NCBI GenBank assembly: GCA_025200525.1
Contig: JANUSC010000379.1
Coordinates: forward strand, 124,001-188,000
From: Camellia lanceoleosa
Taxonomy: Eukaryota > Streptophyta > Magnoliopsida > Ericales > Theaceae
Direction of reading: 5' to 3'
Length of the DNA stretch: 64,000 nt
How positions within the stretch are numbered: the stretch's first letter is position 1; each line of letters starts with the position of its first letter. Below, one piece after another: positions 11,291 to 26,279 of this stretch. The notes beneath the pieces are model-generated. The model ran no database searches and was not told where the DNA came from. It saw only the letters and a list, made by a program, of their open reading frames with translations. The position numbers and the translations under genes are program-made.

Positions 11291-11612
11291 ATTTGACATT
11301 ACCAAATCAAAACTCATCTCTCTCTCTTTCTAAACTTCTCGATTCTCAGACCTCTCTTGTTCCTCACCCTGCGAAGAGTTTCGATTTCTGCGAAGAGTAT
11401 GTTGAGAACAGTTTGAAGAATCAAATCGATCATGGAGTTGAGGTCGAGTATCGGAGGAGAGAGAGTCAGTGTGAGTTTTTGAAGAGAGAAAGTGGTGGTG
11501 AAGAACGATATGGCGGAATAAGGCGGAGGAGTACGACGGCGGCGCGCTTGGCAGTGATCAAGAGGTAGCTAATGTTTTCAAAGAGATCACCATTTTTGGA
11601 ACTTATGTCATA

Positions 11613-12042
11613 TTATATGATGATATCAAGCAGAGGGGTGGTGGTTGGCGAGTTCGATTCCGGCGGCCGCCTCCGCCGCCGTGGTCCCATTTGTAACCGC
11701 CTTTCAAATTGGTCCTTCATTTGCAGCTGTACAGCTTCTTTAGATAAGGGCTTTGGCTCTGGAACTTGGTCTTCTTCACTGCCTTCTGCAACTTTTCTTG
11801 CCTTTTCTTTTACAATTCTTGTCATCTCTTGTTGCCCAATGGAGGGGAAAAACAGCATTAAGCATGATACATAATAATCTCTCATCTTCTTCTTCAATAG
11901 GATCTTTGCCAAAGCAGCAAACATAAATAGCTTCAAGGGCTTTCTCAGCTTGAACCTCCATTGAAACAGTAGGGGCAGGTACGTTCAACTTTGCTCGCTT
12001 TTGAAGTTGGCCAATTAAATACATAATTTTCTCTGGGTTCAA
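11613..12042 (-). pseudogene. intronless pseudogene of a small conserved plant protein
   Basis: The minus strand starts MNPEKIMYLIGQLQKRAKLN and continues through VSMEVQAEKALEAIYVC and EEEDERLL to MLNAVFP. One extra C in a run of Cs at about 11839-11842 then shifts the frame. The second frame (11613-11936) continues SIGQQEMTRIVKEKARKVAEG, PEPKPLSKEAVQLQMKD and then diverges into an Arg/Pro-rich end. The two frames clearly form one protein of about 120 residues interrupted by a 1-bp insertion. Lack of introns suggests a retrocopy. The family is unnamed to me. Short AGAGAAAATT repeats flank it. Confidence 0.55.
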
Positions 12043-13300
12043 CTCAGAGAAAATTCAGTCCAACAACCTAGAGAAAATTCAGACCAACCAAACCAGAGAA
12101 TTTTGTAACTTGTTGCTGAGAGCAGGCTATCAATGTTTGAGGACATAGGAAACCTTAGCAGGGATTTGATAATGGAAAGTATGTATATAATATTGTACTG
12201 TTGCCTTTCTTCCTCACCTGTGAGAAGCAAGGAAGTGAGTTGAGGTAGGGGAATTCTCATGTTCAAAAAAAAAAAAAAAAGGACAGAGAAATTTACACTT
12301 GGAAGTTTAGGGAAGTCCAGAGAAATTTTCAAAATTTCTCTGAATCAATTTTCTCTGACTTGAATTTTCTCTGGACCAATTTTCTCTAGATTGATGTTGA
12401 GGGACTTTAGACATCATGAAAATATTTGATGTCCTTTCTACTATAAAATCATAATATCAGGGACCTTAAAAAAAATACCCCTAAAAAAAATACTAATTTT
12501 TCTAGCATTTACCAAATGTTTTCGGGGTTTTTTTTTTTTTTTGACAACTTCATTCTAAAAAAAAAAAATTGTCAAACTCAATCTTAATTTTCCTCTAAAA
12601 AAATCTACAAACACATAAATCGATTACAAAACTAGATAATCTTACTCATAAGAGAATTGTGTTTTATTACAAGTAGAAGATTTATTTTGTTTTATTATTT
12701 ATTTTTTTTCTTCATGAATTACTCTTAAGAGCAACGCTCCCGATTCAATCCCACCTTAAATGACCAGTTTAGATGCAACGGGCGGATAGATGCAAGTTTA
12801 GTAATTTCAAAAAAATCAACTTTCAATCGGGTGATGAATATTCAAATTTTAATTTGTCAAAGCCGACCCAATCACATAGAATCAAGAATTCTTCATAAAT
12901 ATTAATATATGTGCATATTAATAAATAAAATATTAAAATTTAAAATGGTGCTTTTCACTTCATAGAAAAACAGAACTCTCACTCCTCCTCATTATTCAGT
13001 TAAAAAATTAATAAAATAAGATTTATTCAGTAAAAACTTTGAATTATTTTTGAAAATTTAGAATTTATTTAATTCATCAAGTCGATCTATATACACCCAT
13101 CAATCTGCCTAACTTGCTCGGTCAATTTCAAAACTATAATTGATCAGATGCAAATAAAATTTTCTCAATTTAAATTCCATTTGAGTCGCGTAGCGGATGA
13201 CATGCAACCCGAACTCAACTGGGTGGCAATTGGTGAGTTTAACATGGGCTAGGGGGTGATGAACAGAGTCTAGTATTAATTAATCGACAATGCTATGTAA
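12043..13300. other. AT-rich intergenic DNA
   Basis: The AGAGAAAATT / AATTTTCTCT motif recurs on both sides of the upstream pseudogene (about 12048-12100 and 12320-12395), suggesting short repeats or the ends of an unrecognised insertion. The remainder has poly-A/T tracts and no coding signal. Confidence 0.45.
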
Positions 13301-13302
13301 CT

Positions 13303-13421
13303 CAAATTTTATAACTCAAAAGTGGCTCAAATGGTCAAAACGACGTCGTTTTGAGTACAGAATAACATAAAAATGGCCAAAACGACGTCGTTTTGGCCAT
13401 TTGAGCCACAAAATTTGAACC
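13303..13421. repeat. inverted repeat (MITE-like hairpin) with two 16-bp palindromes
   Basis: Arms of roughly 50 bp (about 13303-13352 and 13379-13421) are reverse complements: GTGGCTCAAATGG in the left arm pairs with CCATTTGAGCCAC in the right. Each arm contains the perfect palindrome AAAACGACGTCGTTTT (13337-13352 and 13379-13394). The structure would fold into a long hairpin and resembles a small non-autonomous DNA transposon. No coding capacity. Confidence 0.75.
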
Positions 13422-13489
13422 ACAAGACATTTTCCTTAATTAAGACAGGTTCACCCCACCGGACCAAGTCAAGGCAACAGTGCCGTGTA

Positions 13490-13524
13490 CATCTTGGTCT
13501 ACTATTTTGAGAGAGAGAGAGAGG
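13490..13524 (+). repeat. GA microsatellite
   Basis: A short (GA)n run with interruptions, next to TTTTGAGAG. Simple-sequence DNA. Confidence 0.85.
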
Positions 13525-15050
13525 GAGAGAGAGAATGCCTATTTATGTCTTCACATTCCTTCTCAAATTCACCCCGCCAACTTTTGTCACTGTGCAGAAA
13601 AACAAAAAACCATGGGTACATTTTTTATTTGGGTGATACTATGGTAGATTTAGATGTACCATACATTTAGTTATGAATTTATATGATTGTATATCATAAT
13701 CAATACCATATTAAGCATAATTACTATCATATTAAGTCATAACTTAATTATATTTAATTATTTACTTATACCATATTACTTCGTAACCTGTTCATAACTA
13801 AGATATTTAAATAATTTGACCCTCAAATTAGACAACCTGTATAACCGGTTACCAAACAGAATAAAAGATCAGAGTAGTCCAACAGTCGGAAGTCAGGTGG
13901 CCTCCCTCTCTGGCTCGTGGTTTTGCTCTTCTCTTCTCCTCCCTCCTCTCTTCCACCATAGCCGAAGCTTCAGCCATTGCCGAAGACCACCAGCCCCGTC
14001 GGCGTCGGGGCCACCATTCTCTCGGTGTAGACATCTTTCTTCATAACCTCTCACTGTCTTGACGTCAAGAACTAGAGTTTCTTCCATTCTAATCGAATAT
14101 TTCCAAGAGATATTTTCTGTAGCTCAGGTTTGTTTCTAACTCTAAACTTCATTTACATTAGGGCTTTTGATTTGAAAACCCTAACCATTTCTTGGAAATA
14201 TCTCTTGGAAATTAATAGTAAGAAATTAATTTTGAGGGGAATTTGTATCACCATTTCTTCCTCACACAAGTGTATATATATGACTAAATGGTCATTGTAG
14301 AGAAATTAAGAACTTACATCAAACTCAACAATAGCTCTGACGTTTTTAGGTGGTGAAAAGGGTTTAATCTAAAAAAGGGATGTGGATGTAATCTACTGTT
14401 GATTTTTTATTTTATATTTTTGTTTGGTGGTTGATGCTTGTTTTTGTTGAATTAGTGGGAATTTTAGTGGTGTCACCTTGTGGGTATGAATCAGGAAGTG
14501 TCATCTTTATTAATGCAGCCAAGATGTTTATTAAATTGTTTCTTAGGGCTGGTTTTAGTCTGTTGAAGGGGCTGTTCTTGTTCTTCTCTCTGAAATTTTC
14601 AAAGATGACAAAATTGATTGGTTTTATTTTCAAAAAACTGTTTTCTGAAATGTTTTCAGTCCGTTTCGATCATGTAATTTGATGTGATATGATAAGAAAT
14701 GAAAATAAAGTTAACTCTCTTGTTGGTTTCGTTTTTCACCAAAATGGTGAGATTTAGTGAGAAAAAAACTGATCGATTGTGTATTTTTTATATTACCAAA
14801 ACTGCCAATTAAAAATAGGGAAGGAAAAAGAATTCTCAACCATATCCCTCTATCACATACTTTATTTTTGACTTTGCCAAACATGATAGTGAGAAAATAC
14901 TTTCATTTTTGCTTTTTTTTTTTCACCTAGTTGAGAGACCAAAATTATTTATTTCTTTTCTCATCCCACAATTCAATGGGAGGCTAAAATTTGGTTTGGG
15001 GGGGGGAAAAAGGACAAATAAGAAGCACTTATCATTTGTGTATGGCAATG
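13525..15050. other. intergenic DNA upstream of the beta-glucosidase pseudogene
   Basis: A locally GC-rich stretch at 13880-14060 could be the leader of a lost gene, but the short frames on both strands there have no recognisable domain. A short inverted repeat (ATTTCCAAGAGATATT at 14100 versus AAATATCTCTTGGAAAT at 14195) is present. The first exon of a GH1 gene, with its signal peptide, is not visible. Confidence 0.4.
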
Positions 15051-18734
<3,684 letters not shown>

Positions 18735-19931
18735 GAAAAAGGACCTTTCAATGCATACGAACTCATGAAATATAAGCAGAAGTCTCTTACTTTGTTTTAT
18801 TAGCCCTGTTGATAAATCTAGATTGCATTTTAGGAGTAAACTTGTCATCAGGTTTGTCTAAATTTTGTGGGTTCCCAAAATGTTTTTCTTAATTTGCTAT
18901 ACTTTCGCTGCATGTCAAGAAATAGGACCAACAACGTGTATCAAACATACACTCTCCTTCATGTTTCTCTTAATTCGTTGTACTTCCAAAGAAAAATAAA
19001 TACATTTTTGGCAACAGTTATATCATTACTTACCCAAAAAAACAGTTATATCATCAATTGTTCTACGTTGTTAAGAAATAGGTATATTGAACTCACTCTC
19101 TTTTATGATGCGACTTCATTTTGCACGTGAAAAAAAACAGATTGAGAAAATAAGATGCATGAAAACAAGTAGAATAAAGTACACAATAATAGAGATAATG
19201 AGATACATGAGATTTAAATTTGAAAAACTTTGATACCATATTAAATCACCAATTTTCTTGAAAGTATAATCTGTTAAAAAATGGATGTAACAATGTATAT
19301 CAAGCTAAGAGACATATTTGTTGTGCTTTGCCATTCTTCTTTCTCCTCAAAATTACAAACTCAAATCATTCAAAGAGAACATACCAAACATCATCAAAGC
19401 ATAAAAACTACTCATGAGTTCTCATGAGCCTCTTCTACTCATATTTTACCCTCCGCTAGCCTCTTTTTTTCTTTTTTTTTCATTGAATCATCTCAGTGAC
19501 TAATTTAAAAAACTTCACTTTTCAGCAAAATGAATAAATAAAAATCATTACAAGGACAAGAAGACGAGGCATACACTCCGGTCGTTATCCAACAAATTCA
19601 CTTTGTTTTTTTTTTTTAAATGCTTCAGATTGTTTATATCCTAAGAAAATACTACCAAAATTTACAAGTGCACATACTACAAGGTGGATCTGAGGGCTGG
19701 AGAAAAAGTGGACAAAATTCCTCAAGAACTAGCCTTCGTGATTGTGGACATGGCTCTCCTCTCCAACATCTTTGAAGCATAAATTTGCAACCGAAAATAA
19801 GGGTGATATGATGTTACCATAACAGATGGAAGTTCAAATGGTGTCATCCATCCCATTTCTCATCGGCTACAACATATTCTTACCAAGAGTAAAGAATTCA
19901 CTAGCCTCTGTGCCAATCCAACATTTCAGTG
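18735..19931. other. intergenic DNA between convergent gene remnants
   Basis: AT-rich, with poly-T runs around 19466-19480 and 19603-19617. It should hold the 3' untranslated regions of the flanking plus- and minus-strand pseudogenes. No other gene is seen. Confidence 0.5.
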
Positions 19932-22900
19932 CTATCTCTTCTCTTTACGAGCAAGAAAACGTTCTCGAGCTGCTTGTATCTGACTGTCATGGTCATCAAC
20001 AGGCCTAGCAACATCAACATCATCTTTTTTTGGCAAGCTTGACTTATCTCCCCCAGCTTGCTCCTCAGACTGACCCGACCCACCACTGCTTCACACAAAC
20101 ATAATGCTCAAGATCATAGTACATGAAAATGGAAAATAAACTTTAAAAAAGGAAAAAGCATACACTTCCTACTGCAATTATTTCCCCAAGAAACTGGTAT
20201 ACCTGAGTTTGCTGATGTTTAGTTTCTCGAGCTTCTTTAAGATGGGCATGACCCATGGCATCTCTACTGCACACACATTCTGCATAAATGGACGTGAGGT
20301 AGAAATAAGTTCATGGTAGACAACATAATTTGGGAGCATTCCCTCTTCATCCGTTCTCAGCACAGAGGATGGATGCACCTAAATTTAAAAATAGTGTACC
20401 TTCAGTTGTGTTCAAGACAACAATAATATAAAAAATACGCTGAAAAAAAAAATCTCTAGATGTGAGTCAGGTACTAGATGCTAGTAGTTTTCTTTAACAT
20501 ATCTTCAAACCTAATTTTCAAATTCAACTTCGCTGCTTTGTGCTAAACTTGGTCATTCAAAAAGTAAAATCCAATGACAGAAAATGAAGTTTTGGTATTT
20601 ACAACAAACACATGCATATAACAAGATAACACAAGAAGATATTTTCTAAGTTTCTACCTGAACAAGTTGGGGTTTAAAACCAAGAGTTCGATAACCATTG
20701 TGACGAATCATTCTCTCTGCAAGCTGGTTTGCATAGCCAACAGACAGAGACTTCCTCAAGTTCCTATAATCCTCTTGGCTTTCTTTCCGTCTTTCATTTG
20801 TTCGAACATCTAGGGACCCTGATTTTATGCACAACATAAAATTAATTGGGGCATTCAAATATACATCTAGGTGACCAATAACCAACAACACTAAATAGAG
20901 AAATATGGAATGAGAAAGGTAGCAAAACATTCTCCCATAACCAGGGGCTGCTGAATGAAAATATTAGATTGACTTCAGCTCAATGAAAATGTATGTTAAA
21001 ATAAAATAATAAAAAAAAAAAGAAACTGGTATACATATATTTAGAAGTTTTTTGGTAGGATTTCTCATGTGATTGCAATGAGCCTAACGAAAAAGGAAGT
21101 AAAAATAGGATCTTTGGGTAAATCTAGTCTTTTTGTTTACCATTTGAGGTCAATCAAATATTTTTGCTTACTATTTCAGAGTCAATCTAGTAAACAAAAG
21201 GAAAATATGCAAACTAGGATTTATGGTGAAATTGAATTGAGTTGAAATTAAATTCTTTTTACGAATAATTTCATTCAGTAGAAGTTGGTTCAATGTAATT
21301 CAACTAGTGGGGGGAAAAAATTGACTGACTAGATTGAAGAAAAACTCTGGAGCTGCCGCTGTACATTACAGTCAGATGCATCCATAGCACAATTACCACA
21401 TAAATGCAAAATATGTGTTTACAAGGTATAAGTTCATCGATACAAATGAATTCCAACCTTTTGCTATCTTCTGCATTATTTGGGATAACTGTTTCCGGAC
21501 ATCTCCAACAAACTTCATTCCTCGCACCTACAGTCAGTATGTTTAATATCAGATAAAGTTCTCACACAATAATTAAAAAGAAACAGACCCCAATTGAAGC
21601 CCTAGAGAAAGTGGGGAAAAAAAGACAAGTATGCACACTTGTCAAGAAGTTGCAGCAAGTTCCTCTGCCTCACAACGTAAGTAAAGCAATTAATACCCAG
21701 ATCACATTTGAAATGAGACGATGTCTGCACAAGGCTAGGGCCCATGGAAAGGCTAAAAGAATATATCCTAGAGGGCCAGATGCCGAATAACAAAATATTG
21801 ATGTTACTGTCTCACAGCATTTATTTAATCAATGCTATCTGAAACAGAATAAAGGTACCTGCAAGTTGTTATCTTTGCACCAATCCACATCATAGTCAGT
21901 CTGATCCCAAAGCTCATAGATCTGCAGTAATTGGATGTGATCACCCCAACCAGAACCATTAGGAAGGCCTGAAGAATCATGTTTCCTCTTCTTCTCAGTG
22001 CACTTTCTGCGAGACATAAAAAGGCAAATTTGGACCCAGAGAAGAATATTTAACAAGGAAAAAACAACAAAATATATAAATTTACTACAAAAATACTAAT
22101 GTAAATGGAATTCATATCCTGACCTTATAATTGATTATCAAATTGTTGATGTGTGATAAAGACGCTTATGGCCAAATCTCAATCAGCACCATTGAGGAAC
22201 ATATGTGCATCTAAAACTAAAAGGTCTTTCACACTATGGCCAATCCTTAAGCCTAGCTATGGAGATGCAGAGCCTTGACGAAGACGGAGAGTTCATAAGA
22301 TGAGCTTGTGCATGCATGAAGAGCCCCTAATATAGGACAAGTAGCTCAACCCCCTTAGTTTGACAATCCAGAGATTTCTCAACTACCAACTGCAATCATG
22401 GTCAGACCTGGTGGGTTGTATCATGCAGTGTCAGTGGGCACTGGGCACATATGTTAAGCTTTCGGCTGTATCAGGATACAGGAGGACTACAGGAGATCTA
22501 TAGTATTAGGTATGTATGACATAGCCTTGGGGATTGCATAGTTTAGTATCAGTTCATATGCCTTAAATTTACAATCCAGAAATCAAACTATCCTCTATGC
22601 CAAGCAAAGGTTTCATAATGCATTCTCTTTAGTTGCACATTATGCTTGCCAGCTACCAGAAGCAAATACCTGGAGATAATATAACATAATAATTGTTAAG
22701 TCACCAATTTGTTTGTGAATAGAGCTTTTTAAACTAGATAATAGGATTTTTCATCCGTAATTCTTTTCCAAAATATAGTGTGAAATAATTTCTTTCTATT
22801 TTGATATGCTAAAAGAAGGTGACAGAAAAACGGTTTTTTCATGCTCAAGCCCTGATTCTTTTAAAATTGCTACGTTGGAATATCCATATCATGTTGTATC

Positions 22901-23070
22901 CATGTTGCGTGTCCATATTTGTGCTTCTTAGATATTAATCTATGCTAAAAACAACAAAAGTTTCAAGAGTATCAATCTTTTACCTGCTTATTTGAACAAC
23001 ATCAAGGGAATACATGCCAGTTGATGGGTTGTACTGTCGTTGCTTCACATAACCAGAATCAATAACATAC
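19932..23070 (-). pseudogene. partial DEAH-box RNA helicase gene, C-terminal exons with internal exon loss
   Basis: The minus-strand exons are 23070-22984 (YVIDSGYVKQRQYNPSTG, end of helicase motif V region), 22006-21859 (EKKRKHDSSGLP, DHIQLLQIYELWDQTDYD), 21527-21458, 20818-20658 (NLRKSLSVGYANQLAERM), 20378-20203 (VHPSSVLRTDEEG, NYVVYHELISTSRPFM, the OB-fold region) and 20095-19932 (AARERFLARK, stop TAG). All junctions have GT-AG signals and phases match. I recall close similarity to Arabidopsis At1g27900, a DEAH-box helicase of about 700 residues. Two parts are missing: everything before motif V, including the Walker A and DEAH boxes, and about 180 residues (motif VI and the winged-helix part) between the first two exons. 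The second loss keeps the frame. Helicase activity is not possible. It may be a truncated duplicate or a gene fragment. Confidence 0.85.
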
Positions 23071-23278
23071 CTGTCATTTACATATAATTTTTAATGATGA
23101 GAAAATAGGTTAACCCAAACTCAAAAGAGCCCAAAAAACAAATTTTGTTTATTTTTTGAATTAACATATGAAATATAGTGCATAACAGGGGTGGGGAAAG
23201 GATCTACTAATTTCACAAAAAGAGCTAAAGACATTACCCAACAAAAAGAAGAATAGCCACAAACAATAAAATAGGGAC

Positions 23279-23364
23279 CTCAAAAATTCTAGTGTAGGAC
23301 CACAGACTTGTAGCCATCCAAATTCTTCAGTTTCACCTATTTGCTCACCAGTTTTATCCTTGAT
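23279..23364 (-). CDS. candidate exon upstream of the helicase fragment
   Basis: It begins after an acceptor (TGCAG) and ends at a donor (TTGAG|GTCCC) on the minus strand. The peptide includes KTGEQIGETEEFGWLQVCG. It does not match the DEAH helicase N-terminus as I know it, so it may belong to a different gene fused or adjacent to the helicase fragment. Family unknown. Confidence 0.3.
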
Positions 23365-23424
23365 CTGCACGGATTAAAATCAGTATCATTAGAAGAATTT
23401 TTGTTTGGAAGTAAAGAGTTAAAT

Positions 23425-23484
23425 ATAATATTTTTTTTTTTGGATAAGTAATCAAACTTTATTAAAAAAGCACCAAGGCGATAC
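23425..23484 (-). mobile_element. 60-bp LINE/SINE-type 3' tail with 12-bp target duplication
   Basis: The insert reads, on the minus strand, as a retroposon 3' end finishing TTGATTACTTATCC followed by a poly(A) run. It is flanked by exact 12-bp copies of AAAGAGTTAAAT (23413-23424 and 23485-23496). This is the footprint of target-primed insertion with extreme 5' truncation. Confidence 0.75.
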
Positions 23485-24308
23485 AAAGAGTTAAATGGAT
23501 CAAAAGGCTTATTTAACTAGTTAAACAAATGGACTTTAAACTCAAATGGATCAAATAAACAGATTTCAAATAAAAAATAAGGCAATTCATATCAGTTACA
23601 TGAGTACAAAATTCAATTACCCACACATCAGATCTCACACACAAGCCAAATTTCAAGTGTATATATACATATGGAATCAACACAACTAACAAACATAAAA
23701 AAACCTAAACCTATTCAAATCATATTTTCCTAATTTTATAAACCAACCCAGTGAGTTCACAAAGGTGAAAGGGGTAGTTTCGAAGAAGGGGATTTCGGTC
23801 TAGGGTTTCATAGAATGGAGATAGAGAAAGGGAGAGAAACAAAACATTAAATAACACAAACAATCAACCAAAGCTCATAAATTACACTTGGAAAAACAAA
23901 ATCAAGTCTTTCTTCAAAGGAAATGGGACTGAATGAAGATGAGTTTTCGATTTTTTTACTTAATCATACAAAAAATTCCATATCCTCTGCTTGAAAACCC
24001 TAAATTTGAAAATTTCCTCTCAGCACAGACAAATCGCAGATAATACAGTAAAAGTAAGGGCTTTGGGCAATTATGAACTACATACAAACCAGTTTGTAAT
24101 CGAGCTCGAATACATCTAAGGTTTCGTCGTCACAGCAGGGGGTTGGGCTTTATCCATTAGGTTGTTTAATTTGGAGATGACAGTGGAGACGAAGGTGGTG
24201 GAGACAATGGCAGGAAGTGTAAGATCCCTTGAGAGAGAGTGGCACCTAGAGGGTTAAAATCAGTTCTCCGAAATGAAACAGAATAGGAGAGAAAGGTGTG
24301 GGACTTAC

Positions 24309-24350
24309 CTGGATGTGGTGATGGTTGTGGCAATGGACAGCGGCGACGAT

Positions 24351-24383
<33 letters not shown>

Positions 24384-24400
24384 TAATTTCTCCAAATGTT
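24309..24400 (-). other. possible 5' untranslated exon and promoter-proximal GA repeat
   Basis: On the minus strand a (CT)n tract (24354-24381) is followed by a sequence ending CATCCAG|GTAAGT, a consensus donor. CT-rich leaders followed by an intron are common in plant genes, so this could be the first exon of the minus-strand transcript that includes 23279-23364. A further stretch at about 24064-24240 may be a second exon. Confidence 0.3.
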
Positions 24401-24741
24401 AGGGCTGAAGAAAAGGTCCAAGGGTTTGTAAAAAAAAAAAAATAGGAGGGAATTTTGGTTTGGACAAAATTTCGAGGGTTTGTTCCAATTTTTTTGACAA
24501 AAATTATTTGGAGGGAAAACTATGATAAATTTGATAAAGGTTTTTTTTTTACTATTAACAATTACAAAAAATAAAAAAATAAAAAATAAAAAATAAATCA
24601 TGATTTGAGTATTATAATAAAATAAATTATTAATTTTTTATTTATCAATTTAAATCTTAATTTTTTTATTTGTTTTTAATATAAATCATTGTCTATTTTT
24701 GTGTATTATAGTCATCAATTACAAAATGTATAACCACATAA

Positions 24742-24932
24742 CTAATTAGTGTAACAAAAATATTTAAAATTTTTAGAAAGCAGAAACATCGTAATCAAGT
24801 CACAAAATTTCGTAACATAAAACACAAAATACGTAATGATATCACTAATTGGCGTAACAAAATTGTTCAAAATTATTAAAAATCACAAATATTGTAATTA
24901 AGTCACAAAGTTTTGTAACATCAACCACAATA
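24742..24932. repeat. two-copy tandem repeat, period about 103 bp
   Basis: CTAATTAGTGTAAC at 24742 recurs as CTAATTGGCGTAAC at 24845. The following GTAATCAAGTCACAAAATTT corresponds to GTAATTAAGTCACAAAGTTT. AT-rich and non-coding. Confidence 0.7.
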
Positions 24933-25374
24933 AGGTTGAAACAGACAGAGAGAGTAATGACAAGTTCAAGGATCCTAATGTAGAGACACAAGAGTAGAGA
25001 GAGGTGATCGAGGTTGAGAAAGCAAGAATCTAGCGAGAAAAAACTACCAGTGTTGATCATTCGATAATCTGAGCAAAATAGAAGAGTCTGAGTGAGAAAT
25101 AGAGAAAGCTGAGGCACAACTAAGACAAATCGAGGGAAATAAAATAGAACAAGAAAAGAAAAAGATGAATAGTTAGGATATGCGTCATCCCAAACTCAAT
25201 CTGACATCGAGACTAATCTTACCATCTCAAACCCGATCCTAAAAAAGTTCAAATTCCAAATCCGGTCACTTAATCTAATAAATATAAACTATTATTTTCT
25301 TGAATGTATATTAAATTATTTAAATCTTTTTATATATCATTGAATTCAGAATGTTAATAAAACTAAATGGTAAA
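24933..25374. other. intergenic DNA
   Basis: No coding signal beyond short frames without recognisable domains. It leads into the purine tract. Confidence 0.5.
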
Positions 25375-25590
25375 ATGAAAATGAGTGAGAGACAGAGACA
25401 GAGTGATGAGCAATAGAAAGACAAAGTGGTCACTAAAAGTGTATTTTCTTGTAGTGTCTCGATAAATCGAAAGATAGCTTGGTAAATAAAGAAGAAGTGA
25501 GAGGGGAGTAAGCAAGGCGAACACAATAAGGGGGAGACAAATAGACAGACAGATAGAGAGAAAATAGTGATGAGTGAAAGAGAGTGAGAG

Positions 25591-25628
<38 letters not shown>

Positions 25629-26170
25629 AACAAGAGATGAGCGAGAGATAGACAAAAAAAGAGAGAAAGAGAACAAAAAGAGATGAACAAGAGAAAGACA
25701 TAGAGAGATAAGAAAAATGAGCGAGAGAGATATATATAGAAATGAGCGAGAGAGACATAAAGAGAAAAGAGATGAGAGAGATGAGGGAGAGAGAGATAAA
25801 GAGAAGAGAGATGAGTGAGAGAGGCAGAGAGAGAAAACAGACGAGAGAGATAGAGAGAAGACAGATGAGCGAGAGACAAAGAGAGAGAGACAGATAGACA
25901 GAGAAGAGTAATGAGTTAGAGAGACAAAGAGAAAAAAATAGAGGGTGAGAGATAGAAAAAGAGACAGAGAGAGAAGAGATATGAACGAGAGAGATAGAGA
26001 GAAGAGAGATGAACGAAAAATACAGAGAGAGAAAAGAGATGAGAGAAGATATAGATGAGTGAGAGACAAATAGACAGACAGATGCATGACAAAGAAGAGT
26101 GAAGAGAAAAAGAGAGAAAGAGAATAGAGAGATGAAGATGAAAATTGAGTGAAAAGAGATAGAGAGGGGG
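25375..26170 (+). repeat. 0.8-kb GA-rich purine tract
   Basis: The plus strand is almost wholly A and G: (GA)n with repeated GAGATGAGCGAGAGA, GACAGA and GAAGAGAGATGA words. Strand asymmetry is extreme. Long open frames on the minus strand (up to 255 codons, almost all Leu/Ser/Phe/Tyr) are a composition artefact. Confidence 0.93.
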
Positions 26171-26279
26171 TAAGAAGAGATTAGGGATTTTTGGTTTTGG
26201 GCGGGGTGGTTTGAGATTGAGGATTTTTTGTTTGGGTTGCGGGGGTTACAGAACGGGAATGGAAAAAAAAAAGGGAGAG

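Noticed and set aside
11200..12480. Possible DNA transposon bounded by AGGGACC-like words around the small pseudogene
   Set aside because: The terminal similarity is only a few bases and no target duplication is visible.
13816..14087. Overlapping short ORFs on both strands, possibly a first exon
   Set aside because: No recognisable domain, both strands open, and no clear splice continuation; kept only as an intergenic note.
25320..26087. 255-codon minus-strand ORF, very rich in Leu, Ser, Phe
   Set aside because: It is the complement of a GA purine tract; all frames of a CT-rich strand are open and give this composition.
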